From Desulfobacterales bacterium (GTDB lineage Bacteria > Desulfobacterota > Desulfobacteria > Desulfobacterales > C00003106): a stretch of DNA of 6,904 nucleotides. The notes below the pieces were generated by a model. That model was not told the DNA's origin and did not search any database. It worked only from the letters and a program-made list of their open reading frames with translations. The stretch lies in contig JAUWMN010000090.1 of the NCBI GenBank assembly GCA_030613165.1, positions 1 to 6,904 on the forward strand, given 5' to 3'. The position numbers were made by a program, and so were the translations under genes. Of the stretch, positions 1 to 5,713 are shown in pieces. How positions within the stretch are numbered: position 1 is the stretch's first letter; every line of letters starts with the position of its first letter.

Positions 1-521
1 ATGTCGCAGACAATCGGGACGTCACCGGTATCCGGGAAAGAGGCCCATTGGGTCCCCTTGATCGTGTTGTTAGAGGTAAGGTGCGCATAGGCCGCCCCCT
101 TGGTAAAAGAGATGTCACGAGGGATATAACAGAAGTTCTTGTCCTCTGAAGAGGCGACCACATTGACCTTTTTCCCCTGGATCCGAGCCTCCTTGATCGC
201 TTTGGCAGACCAGGTGCCGGTATTAACATAATCAGCGGGCTGCCCCTCGGGAATCAAGTTCATGGGAGCCATGCAAAACTGCATACTGGCGCCCCCTTGC
301 AGGAAAAGCACATGATAGTCGTCCCCCAGTTTCAAGAGCCTTTTGACGCGAGATTTTGCATCATTTATGACCTCATCAAACCACTTTGACCGATGACTCA
401 CCTCTGTAATAGACATGCCGGAGCCCTGATAATTTAAAAAATCATCCCGGATCTCTTTCAAAACAGGAAGCGGGAGCGCTGCCGGACCGGCGTTGAAATT
501 GTATACGCGATTTTCTTTCAT
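1..521 (-). CDS. serC: Phosphoserine aminotransferase SerC, N-terminal part (cut by window edge)
   Basis: PLP-dependent class V aminotransferase that converts 3-phosphohydroxypyruvate and glutamate to phosphoserine and 2-oxoglutarate, the second step of serine synthesis, in the cytoplasm. The 173 visible codons begin at ATG 521-519, preceded by GGAGG at 527-531 with a 5-nt spacer. Family landmarks in order: NFNAGPAALP (residues 8-17), SITEVSHRS (37-45, with H43-R44 at the usual substrate-phosphate site), the cofactor loop QGGASMQF (75-82), and NTGTW (100-104), whose Trp stacks on PLP in the family. The last full codon, D173, lies where the PLP-nitrogen-binding Asp is expected; the catalytic lysine is outside the window. 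SerC is about 360 residues, so roughly half is present. It is divergent from serA, the preceding enzyme of the pathway. No frameshift or stop interrupts the visible part. Confidence 0.96.
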   Translation of the reverse strand, partial: MKENRVYNFNAGPAALPLPVLKEIRDDFLNYQGSGMSITEVSHRSKWFDEVINDAKSRVKRLLKLGDDYHVLFLQGGASMQFCMAPMNLIPEGQPADYVNTGTWSAKAIKEARIQGKKVNVVASSEDKNFCYIPRDISFTKGAAYAHLTSNNTIKGTQWASFPDTGDVPIVCD

Positions 522-653
522 TTGTTCCTCCATAAAAGGCTGTCCGAGAATTCTGTCCGTATTCTCCGACGGCCTCATAGTCCTTTGAGACCTTTCATTA
601 ACACGCTAACGCAACGATTTTTCGGCAAAAAAAGTTACTACTACAAAGAAAGA

Positions 654-676
654 TGACGCGTCAAGGAAAAATTGAC
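654..676. promoter_or_regulatory. Candidate operator: palindrome between the divergent serC and serA promoters
   Basis: The perfect 10-bp palindrome TGACGCGTCA (654-663) overlaps a second dyad, GTCAA-N7-TTGAC (660-676). They lie about 10 nt upstream of the candidate serA -35 box and in the region where a serC promoter would be expected on the other strand. TTGACG on the minus strand (664-659) could serve as a weak serC -35, but I see no convincing -10 for it. Position and symmetry are what is seen. Binding by a regulator is inference and no regulator is named. Confidence 0.25.
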
Positions 677-686
677 CCATTTACAC

Positions 687-716
687 TTGACAATTTATTC
701 ATTTTAAAAGTACAAA
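687..716 (+). promoter_or_regulatory. Candidate sigma-70-type promoter for serA
   Basis: A perfect -35 hexamer TTGACA (687-692) is followed after 18 nt by TACAAA (711-716), a 4/6 match to the -10 consensus, in AT-rich DNA. This would give a leader of roughly 50 nt before the serA start. TATAAA at 725-730 is a better -10 by itself but has no good -35 at the right distance. No riboswitch or attenuator structure was recognised in the short leader. Confidence 0.45.
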
Positions 717-760
717 GTTTAGGTTATAAATACTATGCCTTAGTCAAAATGATTCATAAT

Positions 761-767
761 GGGAGGG
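761..767 (+). promoter_or_regulatory. Ribosome binding site that fixes the serA start
   Basis: GGGAGGG lies 9 nt before ATG 777. It overlaps the start of the longer reading frame at ATG 759, so it can serve only the downstream ATG. This argues for a protein beginning MKVLVSDN, as is usual for SerA, rather than six residues earlier. Confidence 0.8.
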
Positions 768-776
768 ATACTTCTA

Positions 777-2357
777 ATGAAGGTATTGGTCAGCGATAAT
801 TTAGCAGATATTGGCATTGAAATGTTTCAGGAGGCCGACGGAATTGATGTGGATGTCAATGTCGGTCTTCCTCCGGAAGATTTAAAAAAAATTATAAAAA
901 ACTATGACGCCTTAGTAATCCGGAGCGCCACCAAGGTCACAGCAGAGATAATTGAAGCGGCCACTAAGCTAAAGGTGATTGGGCGTGCCGGTATCGGTCT
1001 GGACAATGTGGACATTCCCACGGCGACAAAAAACGGTGTGGTTGTGATGAACACACCGGAAGGAAATGTGGTTACCACCGCGGAGCATACGATGGCGCTC
1101 ATGCTCTCCCTCTCAAGGAATATTCCACAGGGAACAGCCACCTTAAAAGCAGGCCTTTGGGAAAAGAAAAAACTCAGAGGTAGAGAAATGTTCAATAAGA
1201 CTCTCGGCATAATCGGCTTTGGGCGGATAGGAGGTATCGTTGCAAACCGGGCCAAGGGACTTAAGATGAACGTTATCGTTCATGATCCTTATTCCAATAA
1301 GGAAATCTTGGACAAAGCAGGCGTAGAATCGGTATCCATAGAAGAGCTTTTCAAGAGGTCCGATTATATTACCGTCCATGTCCCCAAGATGGAAAGCACT
1401 ATGGGACTCCTGAATAAGTCCGCGTTTGATCAGATGAAAAACGGGGTAATGTTCATCCATTGCGCACGGGGGGGGATAGTGAACGACGCGGACCTCCTCG
1501 AAGCATTAAAATCCGGCAAGGTGGCCGGAGCGGCCCTTGATGTGTTTGAAACAGAACCTCCGGGCAAATCTCCTCTGTTTGAATTGGACAATGTTATAGC
1601 AACCCCTCACCTGGGGGCGTCAACCACCGAGGCACAGGTCAATGTAGCGGTGTCCGTAGCCCAACAGATTATCGACTATCTCCAAAATGGAACCGTTATT
1701 AATGCGGTTAATGTGCCATCGGTCACTGGAGAACTTCTTGACATGTTAAATCCCTACCTTGTTCTTGCCGAGCGCATGGGGAGCCTCCAATATCAGCTTG
1801 CGGAAGGCGCTGTTAACGAGATAAAAATCGAGTATATAGGAGACTTTTCCGGCGTTGATATGTCTCCTGTCACCATAGCCGCCCTGAAGGGATTCTTAAC
1901 CCCTATTTTGAGAGACGCCGTCAATTTTGTCAATGCGCCGGCAATAGCCAAAGAGCGCGGTATTAAGGTAGTGGAATCCAAAAGCACCGAGGTTGAAGAT
2001 TATGCCAATCTTATCACCATGCACGTAAAGGCCGCTGATGGGTCCAACACCATTTCCGGCACTCTGTTTGGTAAAAACAATCCAAGAATTGTCTGTATTA
2101 ATACCTCTCGTCTCGACTTGGTGCCGGAAGGACATATTTTATCCGTAAACAATGAAGACAAACCAGGAGCAATCGGGAGTATCGGAACGGTATTAGGAAA
2201 ACACGGCATCAATATTACACGCATGCATGTGGGACAGGATACGGATGGAGACCGCAATGTAATCTTTCTTGTCACAGACACATCCGCATCAAACAAGGTA
2301 CTCCAGGAGCTTCAATCTCTTCCATTGGTCAAATCAGTCAGGCAATTGGAGCTGTAG
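777..2357 (+). CDS. serA: D-3-phosphoglycerate dehydrogenase SerA (long form with ACT domain)
   Basis: NAD-dependent oxidation of 3-phosphoglycerate to 3-phosphohydroxypyruvate, the first committed step of serine synthesis; cytoplasmic. The protein is 526 residues from ATG 777, the usual length of the long SerA type. The substrate-binding and nucleotide-binding domains occupy roughly residues 1-315: GFGRIG (147-152) is the Rossmann glycine motif, D170 in HDPY is the expected NAD-selecting acid, and the catalytic set is R231 (CARGG), E260 (FETEPP) and H278 (PHLGAS). An intervening (ASB-like) domain spans about 320-445, and a C-terminal ACT domain about 453-526 (SVNNEDKPGAIGSIG). In this family the ACT domain can bind serine for feedback inhibition; whether it does so here is not shown. 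It is divergent from serC with its own promoter region and is followed by a hairpin repeat. No anomalies in the frame. Confidence 0.97.
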   Translation: MKVLVSDNLADIGIEMFQEADGIDVDVNVGLPPEDLKKIIKNYDALVIRSATKVTAEIIEAATKLKVIGRAGIGLDNVDIPTATKNGVVVMNTPEGNVVTTAEHTMALMLSLSRNIPQGTATLKAGLWEKKKLRGREMFNKTLGIIGFGRIGGIVANRAKGLKMNVIVHDPYSNKEILDKAGVESVSIEELFKRSDYITVHVPKMESTMGLLNKSAFDQMKNGVMFIHCARGGIVNDADLLEALKSGKVAGAALDVFETEPPGKSPLFELDNVIATPHLGASTTEAQVNVAVSVAQQIIDYLQNGTVINAVNVPSVTGELLDMLNPYLVLAERMGSLQYQLAEGAVNEIKIEYIGDFSGVDMSPVTIAALKGFLTPILRDAVNFVNAPAIAKERGIKVVESKSTEVEDYANLITMHVKAADGSNTISGTLFGKNNPRIVCINTSRLDLVPEGHILSVNNEDKPGAIGSIGTVLGKHGINITRMHVGQDTDGDRNVIFLVTDTSASNKVLQELQSLPLVKSVRQLEL

Positions 2358-2368
2358 AAGAAGGCGAC

Positions 2369-2422
2369 GGGTTGCGCCCGCCCGCCTCGCCTGAGCGAGA
2401 GCGATGGCGGGCAGGGGTTGCG
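2369..2422. repeat. GC-rich hairpin repeat flanked by an 8-bp direct repeat
   Basis: Arms at 2377-2390 and 2401-2416 pair over 14 bp with two single-base bulges (T2405 and A2413) around a 10-nt loop; the core pairing is GCCCGCC with GGCGGGC. The octamer GGGTTGCG occurs on both sides (2369-2376 and 2415-2422). The hairpin starts about 20 nt after the serA stop and is much richer in GC than its surroundings. It could help end serA transcription, but the T run (2434-2439) is about 18 nt beyond the stem, so it is not a classical intrinsic terminator. A REP-like dispersed element is the alternative. Confidence 0.6.
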
Positions 2423-2479
2423 GGTCTAAAACATTTTTTAAGATCAATATCAGCTATGAACCATAAACTGTTTTATTAT

Positions 2480-2483
2480 GGAG
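2480..2483 (+). promoter_or_regulatory. Ribosome binding site that fixes the DUF1844 gene start
   Basis: GGAG, followed by AAAG, ends 6 nt before ATG 2490. The in-frame ATG at 2478 overlaps this site and has only AT-rich sequence upstream with no purine-rich ribosome site, so 2490 is the better start. Confidence 0.55.
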
Positions 2484-2489
2484 AAAGTT

Positions 2490-2882
2490 ATGGAAGTAGA
2501 AGAAAAGGGATTTGTCATTAAGGACAAACGTATTTTTCCACAAGGACCAGGAAGCGCCGAACAACAAGAAGAGCAAAAACCGGGCGAAGAGGTGTCAGGA
2601 GAGAAAAAGGAACCTGAAGAAGAGACTACAGATCAACTCCCGGAAATAACCTTCTCCACATTTATCTTCTCTTTGAGTTCCTCAGCTCTTTTCCATCTCG
2701 GAGAAGTACCGGATCCGGGCACGGGAGACAAAAAAGAAGATCTACCTTTGGCAAAGCAGACCATAGATATTTTGGGAATGATTGATGAAAAGACCAAGGG
2801 GAATTTGACTTCAGACGAAAAGAATCTCCTGAGCAATATCCTCTATGATCTCAGGATGCGTTACATCGCAAAGAAAAAATGA
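2490..2882 (+). CDS. DUF1844 domain protein of unknown function
   Basis: A 130-residue protein from ATG 2490; a start at 2478 would add four residues. Residues 1-50 form a hydrophilic leader very rich in Glu, Lys, Gln and Pro, probably disordered. Residues about 50-130 resemble the DUF1844 family: a segment with LPEITFSTFIFSLSSSALFHLGE (shown here only as landmarks LPEITF, FSLSSS and FHLGE), then DLPLAKQTIDILGMIDEKT, and a C-terminal helix NLLSNILYDLRMRYI. The family has no established biochemical role. The 53-70 stretch is hydrophobic but contains several serines, and I would not call it a membrane segment. No catalytic motif is visible. It lies between serA and the protease gene with a gap of over 100 nt on each side, each holding a repeat. 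The family assignment comes from remembered sequence features and was not searched. Confidence 0.85.
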   Translation: MEVEEKGFVIKDKRIFPQGPGSAEQQEEQKPGEEVSGEKKEPEEETTDQLPEITFSTFIFSLSSSALFHLGEVPDPGTGDKKEDLPLAKQTIDILGMIDEKTKGNLTSDEKNLLSNILYDLRMRYIAKKK

Positions 2883-2894
2883 TGGGAACTGCTC

Positions 2895-2963
2895 GGGTTC
2901 ACAGTTCCAGGGTTCACGGTTCAAGGTTAGAAAGCGATCAACCCTGAACCGTGAACCCTGAAC
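2895..2963. repeat. GGTTCA-type inverted repeat with an internal 15-nt tandem duplication
   Basis: Arms at 2904-2928 and 2940-2963 pair over about 23 bp with one bulge (C2908) and one mismatch (A2924 opposite C2944), around an 11-nt loop (2929-2939). The exact core is AGGGTTCACGGTTCA (2909-2923) against its complement (2945-2959). The left side also holds a 15-nt tandem pair (2895-2909 and 2910-2924; 13 of 15 identical). No T run follows, so a standard terminator is unlikely. I recall similar GGTTCA-rich intergenic repeats in deltaproteobacterial genomes, but this was not checked. Confidence 0.75.
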
Positions 2964-2988
2964 CTAACAACCTGAAGGGAGCACACAC

Positions 2989-4440
2989 ATGATTATGGTT
3001 AAAAACCGAAAACGGTCTCTAATAAAAACCTTATTATTCTTTACCGCAATTTGCCTTGTCGTTATTGCCGGAGCAGGGATTTCACAAGAATCAGGGGCTG
3101 CCCCAGGCCCTGCCACTGTCATGATTCCGGCCAATTTCTCTGAGCTGGCAAAAACTACCAGTCCGGCAGTGGTAAATATACGAACAGTTAAAACCGTCAA
3201 AGGCGGAGGAAGGGTATTTAAACATTTTCAGGGGCCATTCGGAAAGGAAGATCCGCTCAAAGACTTTTTTGAAAAATTTTTTGGTGAGATCCCTGAGCAT
3301 GATTATAAACAACGAAGTCTTGGTTCAGGATTTATCATAGATAAGGAAGGATTTATCGTCACCAATAATCATGTAATTGAAGGCGCCGACAAGATCAGAG
3401 TAAAACTGGCAAGCGGCAAGGAATTTGATGCCGAGTTTTTCGGAAGAGACCAAAAAACAGATATTGCATTGATTAAGATAAAAACAAAAAATGGTCTCCC
3501 CACCGTCACATTTGGAAACTCTGACGCCCTTGCCGTAGGGGATTGGGTCTTGGCGATAGGGAGTCCTTTTGGTTTGGAACATACGGTGACCGCTGGAATT
3601 GTAAGCGCCAAGGGGCGTGTCATCGGCTCCGGGCCTTATGATGATTTTATTCAAACCGATGCCTCTATTAACCCCGGAAACAGCGGCGGTCCGCTGTTGG
3701 ATATGGAGGGAAAGGTCATTGGTATCAATACGGCGATCGTTGCCGGGGGGCAGGGAATCGGCTTTGCCATCCCGATTAATATGGCCCGAAATATAATAGA
3801 ACAACTAAAAAAACACGGTCATGTCACTCGCGGATGGCTCGGCGTAAGTATCCAGGATCTAACCCCCGAGCTGGCTGAATATTACAGGGTAAAAGACGGC
3901 AAGGGCGCTCTGGTCGGCGAGGTGTTCAAGGGAGACCCGGCCGACAAGGCAGGAATCAATCCCAAAGATATCATTGTGGAAGTAAATGGAAAAAAGATAA
4001 ATGACAGCAGAGATCTGAGCCGTTTGATTGCCGACGTTGCGGTCGGCAAAAAGATAAAGATAAAAATAATCCGAAACGGCAAAGGGAAAAACCTTTATGC
4101 CGTAATCACAAAACGCACTGAAGAGAAAGAACAAGTTGCCACAAAAGAACCAGGTATTGAAAGCGATTTTGGAATAACAGTCAGTGATATTACACCGGAG
4201 GTTGCGGATCACTACGGCATTGAGGATACCCAGGGGATCGTTATAGTAAAAATTGACCCGGACAGTAAGGGAGCAGAGTCTGGTCTGAGAAATGGAGATG
4301 TTATCAAGGAGATCAACAGAAAATCCGTCCGTAATATCAAGGAGTATAAGAAGAGGCTCAAGGAGCTGGAAAATGAAAAAAAATTGCGGATCCTGGTAAG
4401 AAGAAAAGCGATTTTCATGATCATAGCGCTTGAGAAATAG
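2989..4440 (+). CDS. degP: Periplasmic HtrA/Deg-family serine endoprotease with two PDZ domains
   Basis: Trypsin-fold protease that degrades, or in some members refolds, misfolded envelope proteins. It has 483 residues, close to the usual Deg length. ATG 2989 follows AGGGAG (2976-2981) at 7 nt; ATG 2995 is a near-equal alternative. A basic N-terminus (K5-K13) and a hydrophobic stretch (about 14-31) form a signal peptide or anchor. The catalytic triad is intact: H128 (TNNHVI), D158 (DIALIKI) and S232 (GNSGGPLL). PDZ1 spans about 282-378, beginning GWLGV, and PDZ2 about 393-475. The insert before the protease core is short, which is more like DegQ than E. coli DegP, so the symbol denotes the family rather than proven orthology. 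The ispE start lies 5 nt beyond the stop, so the two are probably co-transcribed. No sigma-E-type promoter was recognised upstream. Confidence 0.95.
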   Translation: MIMVKNRKRSLIKTLLFFTAICLVVIAGAGISQESGAAPGPATVMIPANFSELAKTTSPAVVNIRTVKTVKGGGRVFKHFQGPFGKEDPLKDFFEKFFGEIPEHDYKQRSLGSGFIIDKEGFIVTNNHVIEGADKIRVKLASGKEFDAEFFGRDQKTDIALIKIKTKNGLPTVTFGNSDALAVGDWVLAIGSPFGLEHTVTAGIVSAKGRVIGSGPYDDFIQTDASINPGNSGGPLLDMEGKVIGINTAIVAGGQGIGFAIPINMARNIIEQLKKHGHVTRGWLGVSIQDLTPELAEYYRVKDGKGALVGEVFKGDPADKAGINPKDIIVEVNGKKINDSRDLSRLIADVAVGKKIKIKIIRNGKGKNLYAVITKRTEEKEQVATKEPGIESDFGITVSDITPEVADHYGIEDTQGIVIVKIDPDSKGAESGLRNGDVIKEINRKSVRNIKEYKKRLKELENEKKLRILVRRKAIFMIIALEK

Positions 4441-4445
4441 AATAA

Positions 4446-5282
4446 ATGCTGGTCATAAAATCTCCGGCAAAAATAAATCTTTTCCTAAAGGTGCTTCGCA
4501 GGCGGGAAGACGGGTATCATGACATTGTGTCCGTCATGTGTCCTATAGGGCTTTTTGACAATATAACACTTTCGTTTGATGTTCCCAAGATAACGGTACA
4601 ATGCCCTGATCCACGCGTTCCGGAAGATTCATCGAATCTTGCTTACAAGGCTGCTGATCTCTTTATGAAGAAATGCGGAGTGTCTGATGGAGTAAGGATC
4701 ACCATTGACAAGGTCATCCCGGTTGCCGCCGGACTGGGCGGCGGAAGCAGTAATGCCGCCTCTGTATTGATGGCCTTGAACCATCAATATAATAATCTCT
4801 TTACAAAAGAATCTCTTATGTCTATGGCCCGCGAAATAGGAGCTGATGTCCCCTTTTTTATCTTCCAGTCTCCGGCCAAGGCCACCGGTATAGGAGATAG
4901 ACTTACGCCGTTGAACGGCCTACCCCCTTTTTGGTTTGTATTAATCTATCCGGGCCTTGAGGTCTCCACAGTATATGTATATGAAAATTTAAAGTTGACA
5001 AAAAGTGAAATAAATTATAAAGTTCCTACGCTTATAAGGACCTTTTCCGACCTTAAACAGCTTTTGCATAATGATTTAGAGCAAGTAACCCTTCAAAAGC
5101 ATCCGGAATTGGAAGACATAAAAAGGGGTCTTGTCGAATCTGGAGCTGGTGGCGCTCTTATGTCCGGTAGCGGGCCAACAATTTTCGGCATATTCGACAC
5201 TCTTGATAAAGCCCGGGCAGCTTATAGATCTATCAGCACCAAAGGGAATTGGGATCTATTTTTGGCTGAGCCACTACTGTAG
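4446..5282 (+). CDS. ispE: 4-diphosphocytidyl-2-C-methyl-D-erythritol kinase IspE
   Basis: ATP-dependent GHMP kinase that phosphorylates the 2-hydroxyl of CDP-methylerythritol, the fourth enzyme of the MEP pathway to isoprenoid precursors; cytoplasmic. The 278 residues are close to the family length. Landmarks: SPAKINLFL (6-14, with K9 at the conserved active-site lysine), the glycine-rich ATP loop PVAAGLGGGSSNAAS (around 92-106), ADVPFF with D134 as the expected catalytic aspartate, and the C-terminal GHMP motif SGSGPT (240-245). The start is 5 nt after the protease stop. Only a weak GAG (4432-4434) serves as a ribosome site, so translational coupling to the upstream gene is likely. tRNA-Gln follows 13 nt after the stop. 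No defects in the frame. Confidence 0.96.
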   Translation: MLVIKSPAKINLFLKVLRRREDGYHDIVSVMCPIGLFDNITLSFDVPKITVQCPDPRVPEDSSNLAYKAADLFMKKCGVSDGVRITIDKVIPVAAGLGGGSSNAASVLMALNHQYNNLFTKESLMSMAREIGADVPFFIFQSPAKATGIGDRLTPLNGLPPFWFVLIYPGLEVSTVYVYENLKLTKSEINYKVPTLIRTFSDLKQLLHNDLEQVTLQKHPELEDIKRGLVESGAGGALMSGSGPTIFGIFDTLDKARAAYRSISTKGNWDLFLAEPLL

Positions 5283-5295
5283 GGCAAAAATACGT

Positions 5296-5370
5296 TGGGG
5301 TGTCGTCAAGTGGTAAGACACAGGTTTTTGGTACCTGCATTCGGAGGTTCGAATCCTCCCACCCCAGCCA
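5296..5370 (+). tRNA. tRNA-Gln (anticodon UUG), CCA encoded
   Basis: A complete 75-nt cloverleaf. The acceptor stem TGGGGTG (5296-5302) pairs with CACCCCA (5360-5366), with discriminator G5367 and genomic CCA 5368-5370. The anticodon stem CAGGT/ACCTG (5321-5325 with 5333-5337) encloses loop TTTTGGT, giving anticodon TTG at 5328-5330, which reads CAA and by wobble CAG. The T arm GGAGG/CCTCC (5343-5347 with 5355-5359) encloses TTCGAAT. The U1-A72 pair and overall sequence match bacterial glutamine tRNAs. It begins 13 nt after ispE, so it may be cut from the ispE transcript; no separate promoter was recognised. Confidence 0.98.
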
Positions 5371-5426
5371 GTGAATTGATGGTTTTCGATTGAAGATTGA
5401 TGATTTCGTAAAAAGTCCAACATTCT

Positions 5427-5495
5427 GTCACTCCCGCGCAGGCGGGAGTCCAGAGCCATCTGATATTACTGGATTCCCGCTTTCGCGGGAATGAC
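5427..5495. repeat. REP/dRS3-like paired palindrome element (69 bp)
   Basis: Two 27-nt arms (5427-5453 and 5469-5495) are inverted copies of each other, 23 of 27 identical, separated by 15 nt. Each arm is itself a hairpin: ACTCCCGC/GCGGGAGT (5430-5437 with 5442-5449) and ATTCCCGC/GCGGGAAT (5473-5480 with 5485-5492), each with a 4-nt loop. The right-hand hairpin fits the ATTCCC-N8-GGGAAT pattern of the neisserial dRS3 repeat, and similar elements are common in proteobacterial intergenic DNA. It has no coding capacity and no T run. It is probably a dispersed, non-autonomous repeat; a role in mRNA 3'-end stability is possible but not shown. Confidence 0.8.
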
Positions 5496-5546
5496 GAAAA
5501 AGAGTGCTTGAAGAATAATAGTCCATCCGTAAAAGTTTATTAAGTC

Positions 5547-5688
5547 GAGGCAGTTTCAAAATGTTCAATTTTGTTCGAGATCAAGGAAGGTGAAAATTTT
5601 AACCACAGGAATACATGGGGTATTTCGAGGATTAAAATTTGAGCCTGACGCAGATATCGGACAAAAGGGGACGTTTTGAAATTGGCTC
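5547..5688. repeat. Long imperfect palindrome (about 142 bp) upstream of prs
   Basis: The two halves are inverted copies centred at 5617. The outer 36 nt (5547-5582 against 5653-5688) match at 28 positions. The inner 21 nt (5594-5614 against 5620-5640) match at 16, including exact AAATTTTAA and GTAT/ATAC blocks. A less similar section with one single-base indel joins them, and the loop is only 5 nt (5615-5619). In RNA or single-stranded DNA it could form one long bulged hairpin. Its right arm overlaps the upstream extension of the prs reading frame, which is therefore not real coding sequence. I recall like-looking elements between genes of sulfate-reducing Deltaproteobacteria; copy number here is unknown. 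Confidence 0.7.
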
Positions 5689-5713
5689 AGTCTATTGGGG
5701 TATAGAAACGCGC

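Larger units (their letters stand above)
5371..5713. other. 343-nt gene-free stretch between tRNA-Gln and prs, mostly repeats
   Basis: No believable coding region lies on either strand. The first 50 nt contain loosely repeated ATTGATG motifs (around 5375-5398) and no clear terminator after the tRNA. A 69-bp paired-palindrome element (5427-5495) and an imperfect palindrome of about 142 bp (5547-5688) occupy most of the rest and are listed separately. About 50 AT-rich nt lie between them and 25 nt between the second repeat and the prs start. No confident prs promoter was found; it may lie inside repeat DNA or upstream of the tRNA. Confidence 0.7.

Noticed and set aside
759..776. Upstream ATG 759 as the serA start
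   Set aside because: The Shine-Dalgarno GGGAGGG (761-767) overlaps this ATG and is correctly spaced for ATG 777, and the family's N-terminus begins at 777.
3040..3075. Possible lipoprotein signal in the protease N-terminus (Cys22)
   Set aside because: The residues before C22 (TAI) do not fit a lipobox and the Cys sits in the middle of the hydrophobic stretch, so a plain signal peptide or anchor is more likely.
3325..3804. 159-codon minus-strand frame inside the protease gene
   Set aside because: It is antisense to the highly conserved catalytic core, resembles no protein I know, and the plus-strand frame shows intact family motifs throughout.
5274..5459. Minus-strand 61-codon frame covering the tRNA-Gln gene
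   Set aside because: Its protein contains a GGRIRTSECRYQKP-type run, which is the antisense translation of a glutamine tRNA and is often misannotated as a protein. The tRNA is complete, and the rest of the frame runs through a palindromic repeat.
5427..5495. Intrinsic terminator for tRNA-Gln
   Set aside because: The hairpins are strong, but no T run follows on either strand at the right distance and the arms form a larger inverted repeat, which fits a dispersed element better.
5371..5713. CRISPR array or attachment site next to the tRNA gene
   Set aside because: There are no regularly spaced direct repeats, no duplicated tRNA 3' end downstream within the window, and no integrase gene.
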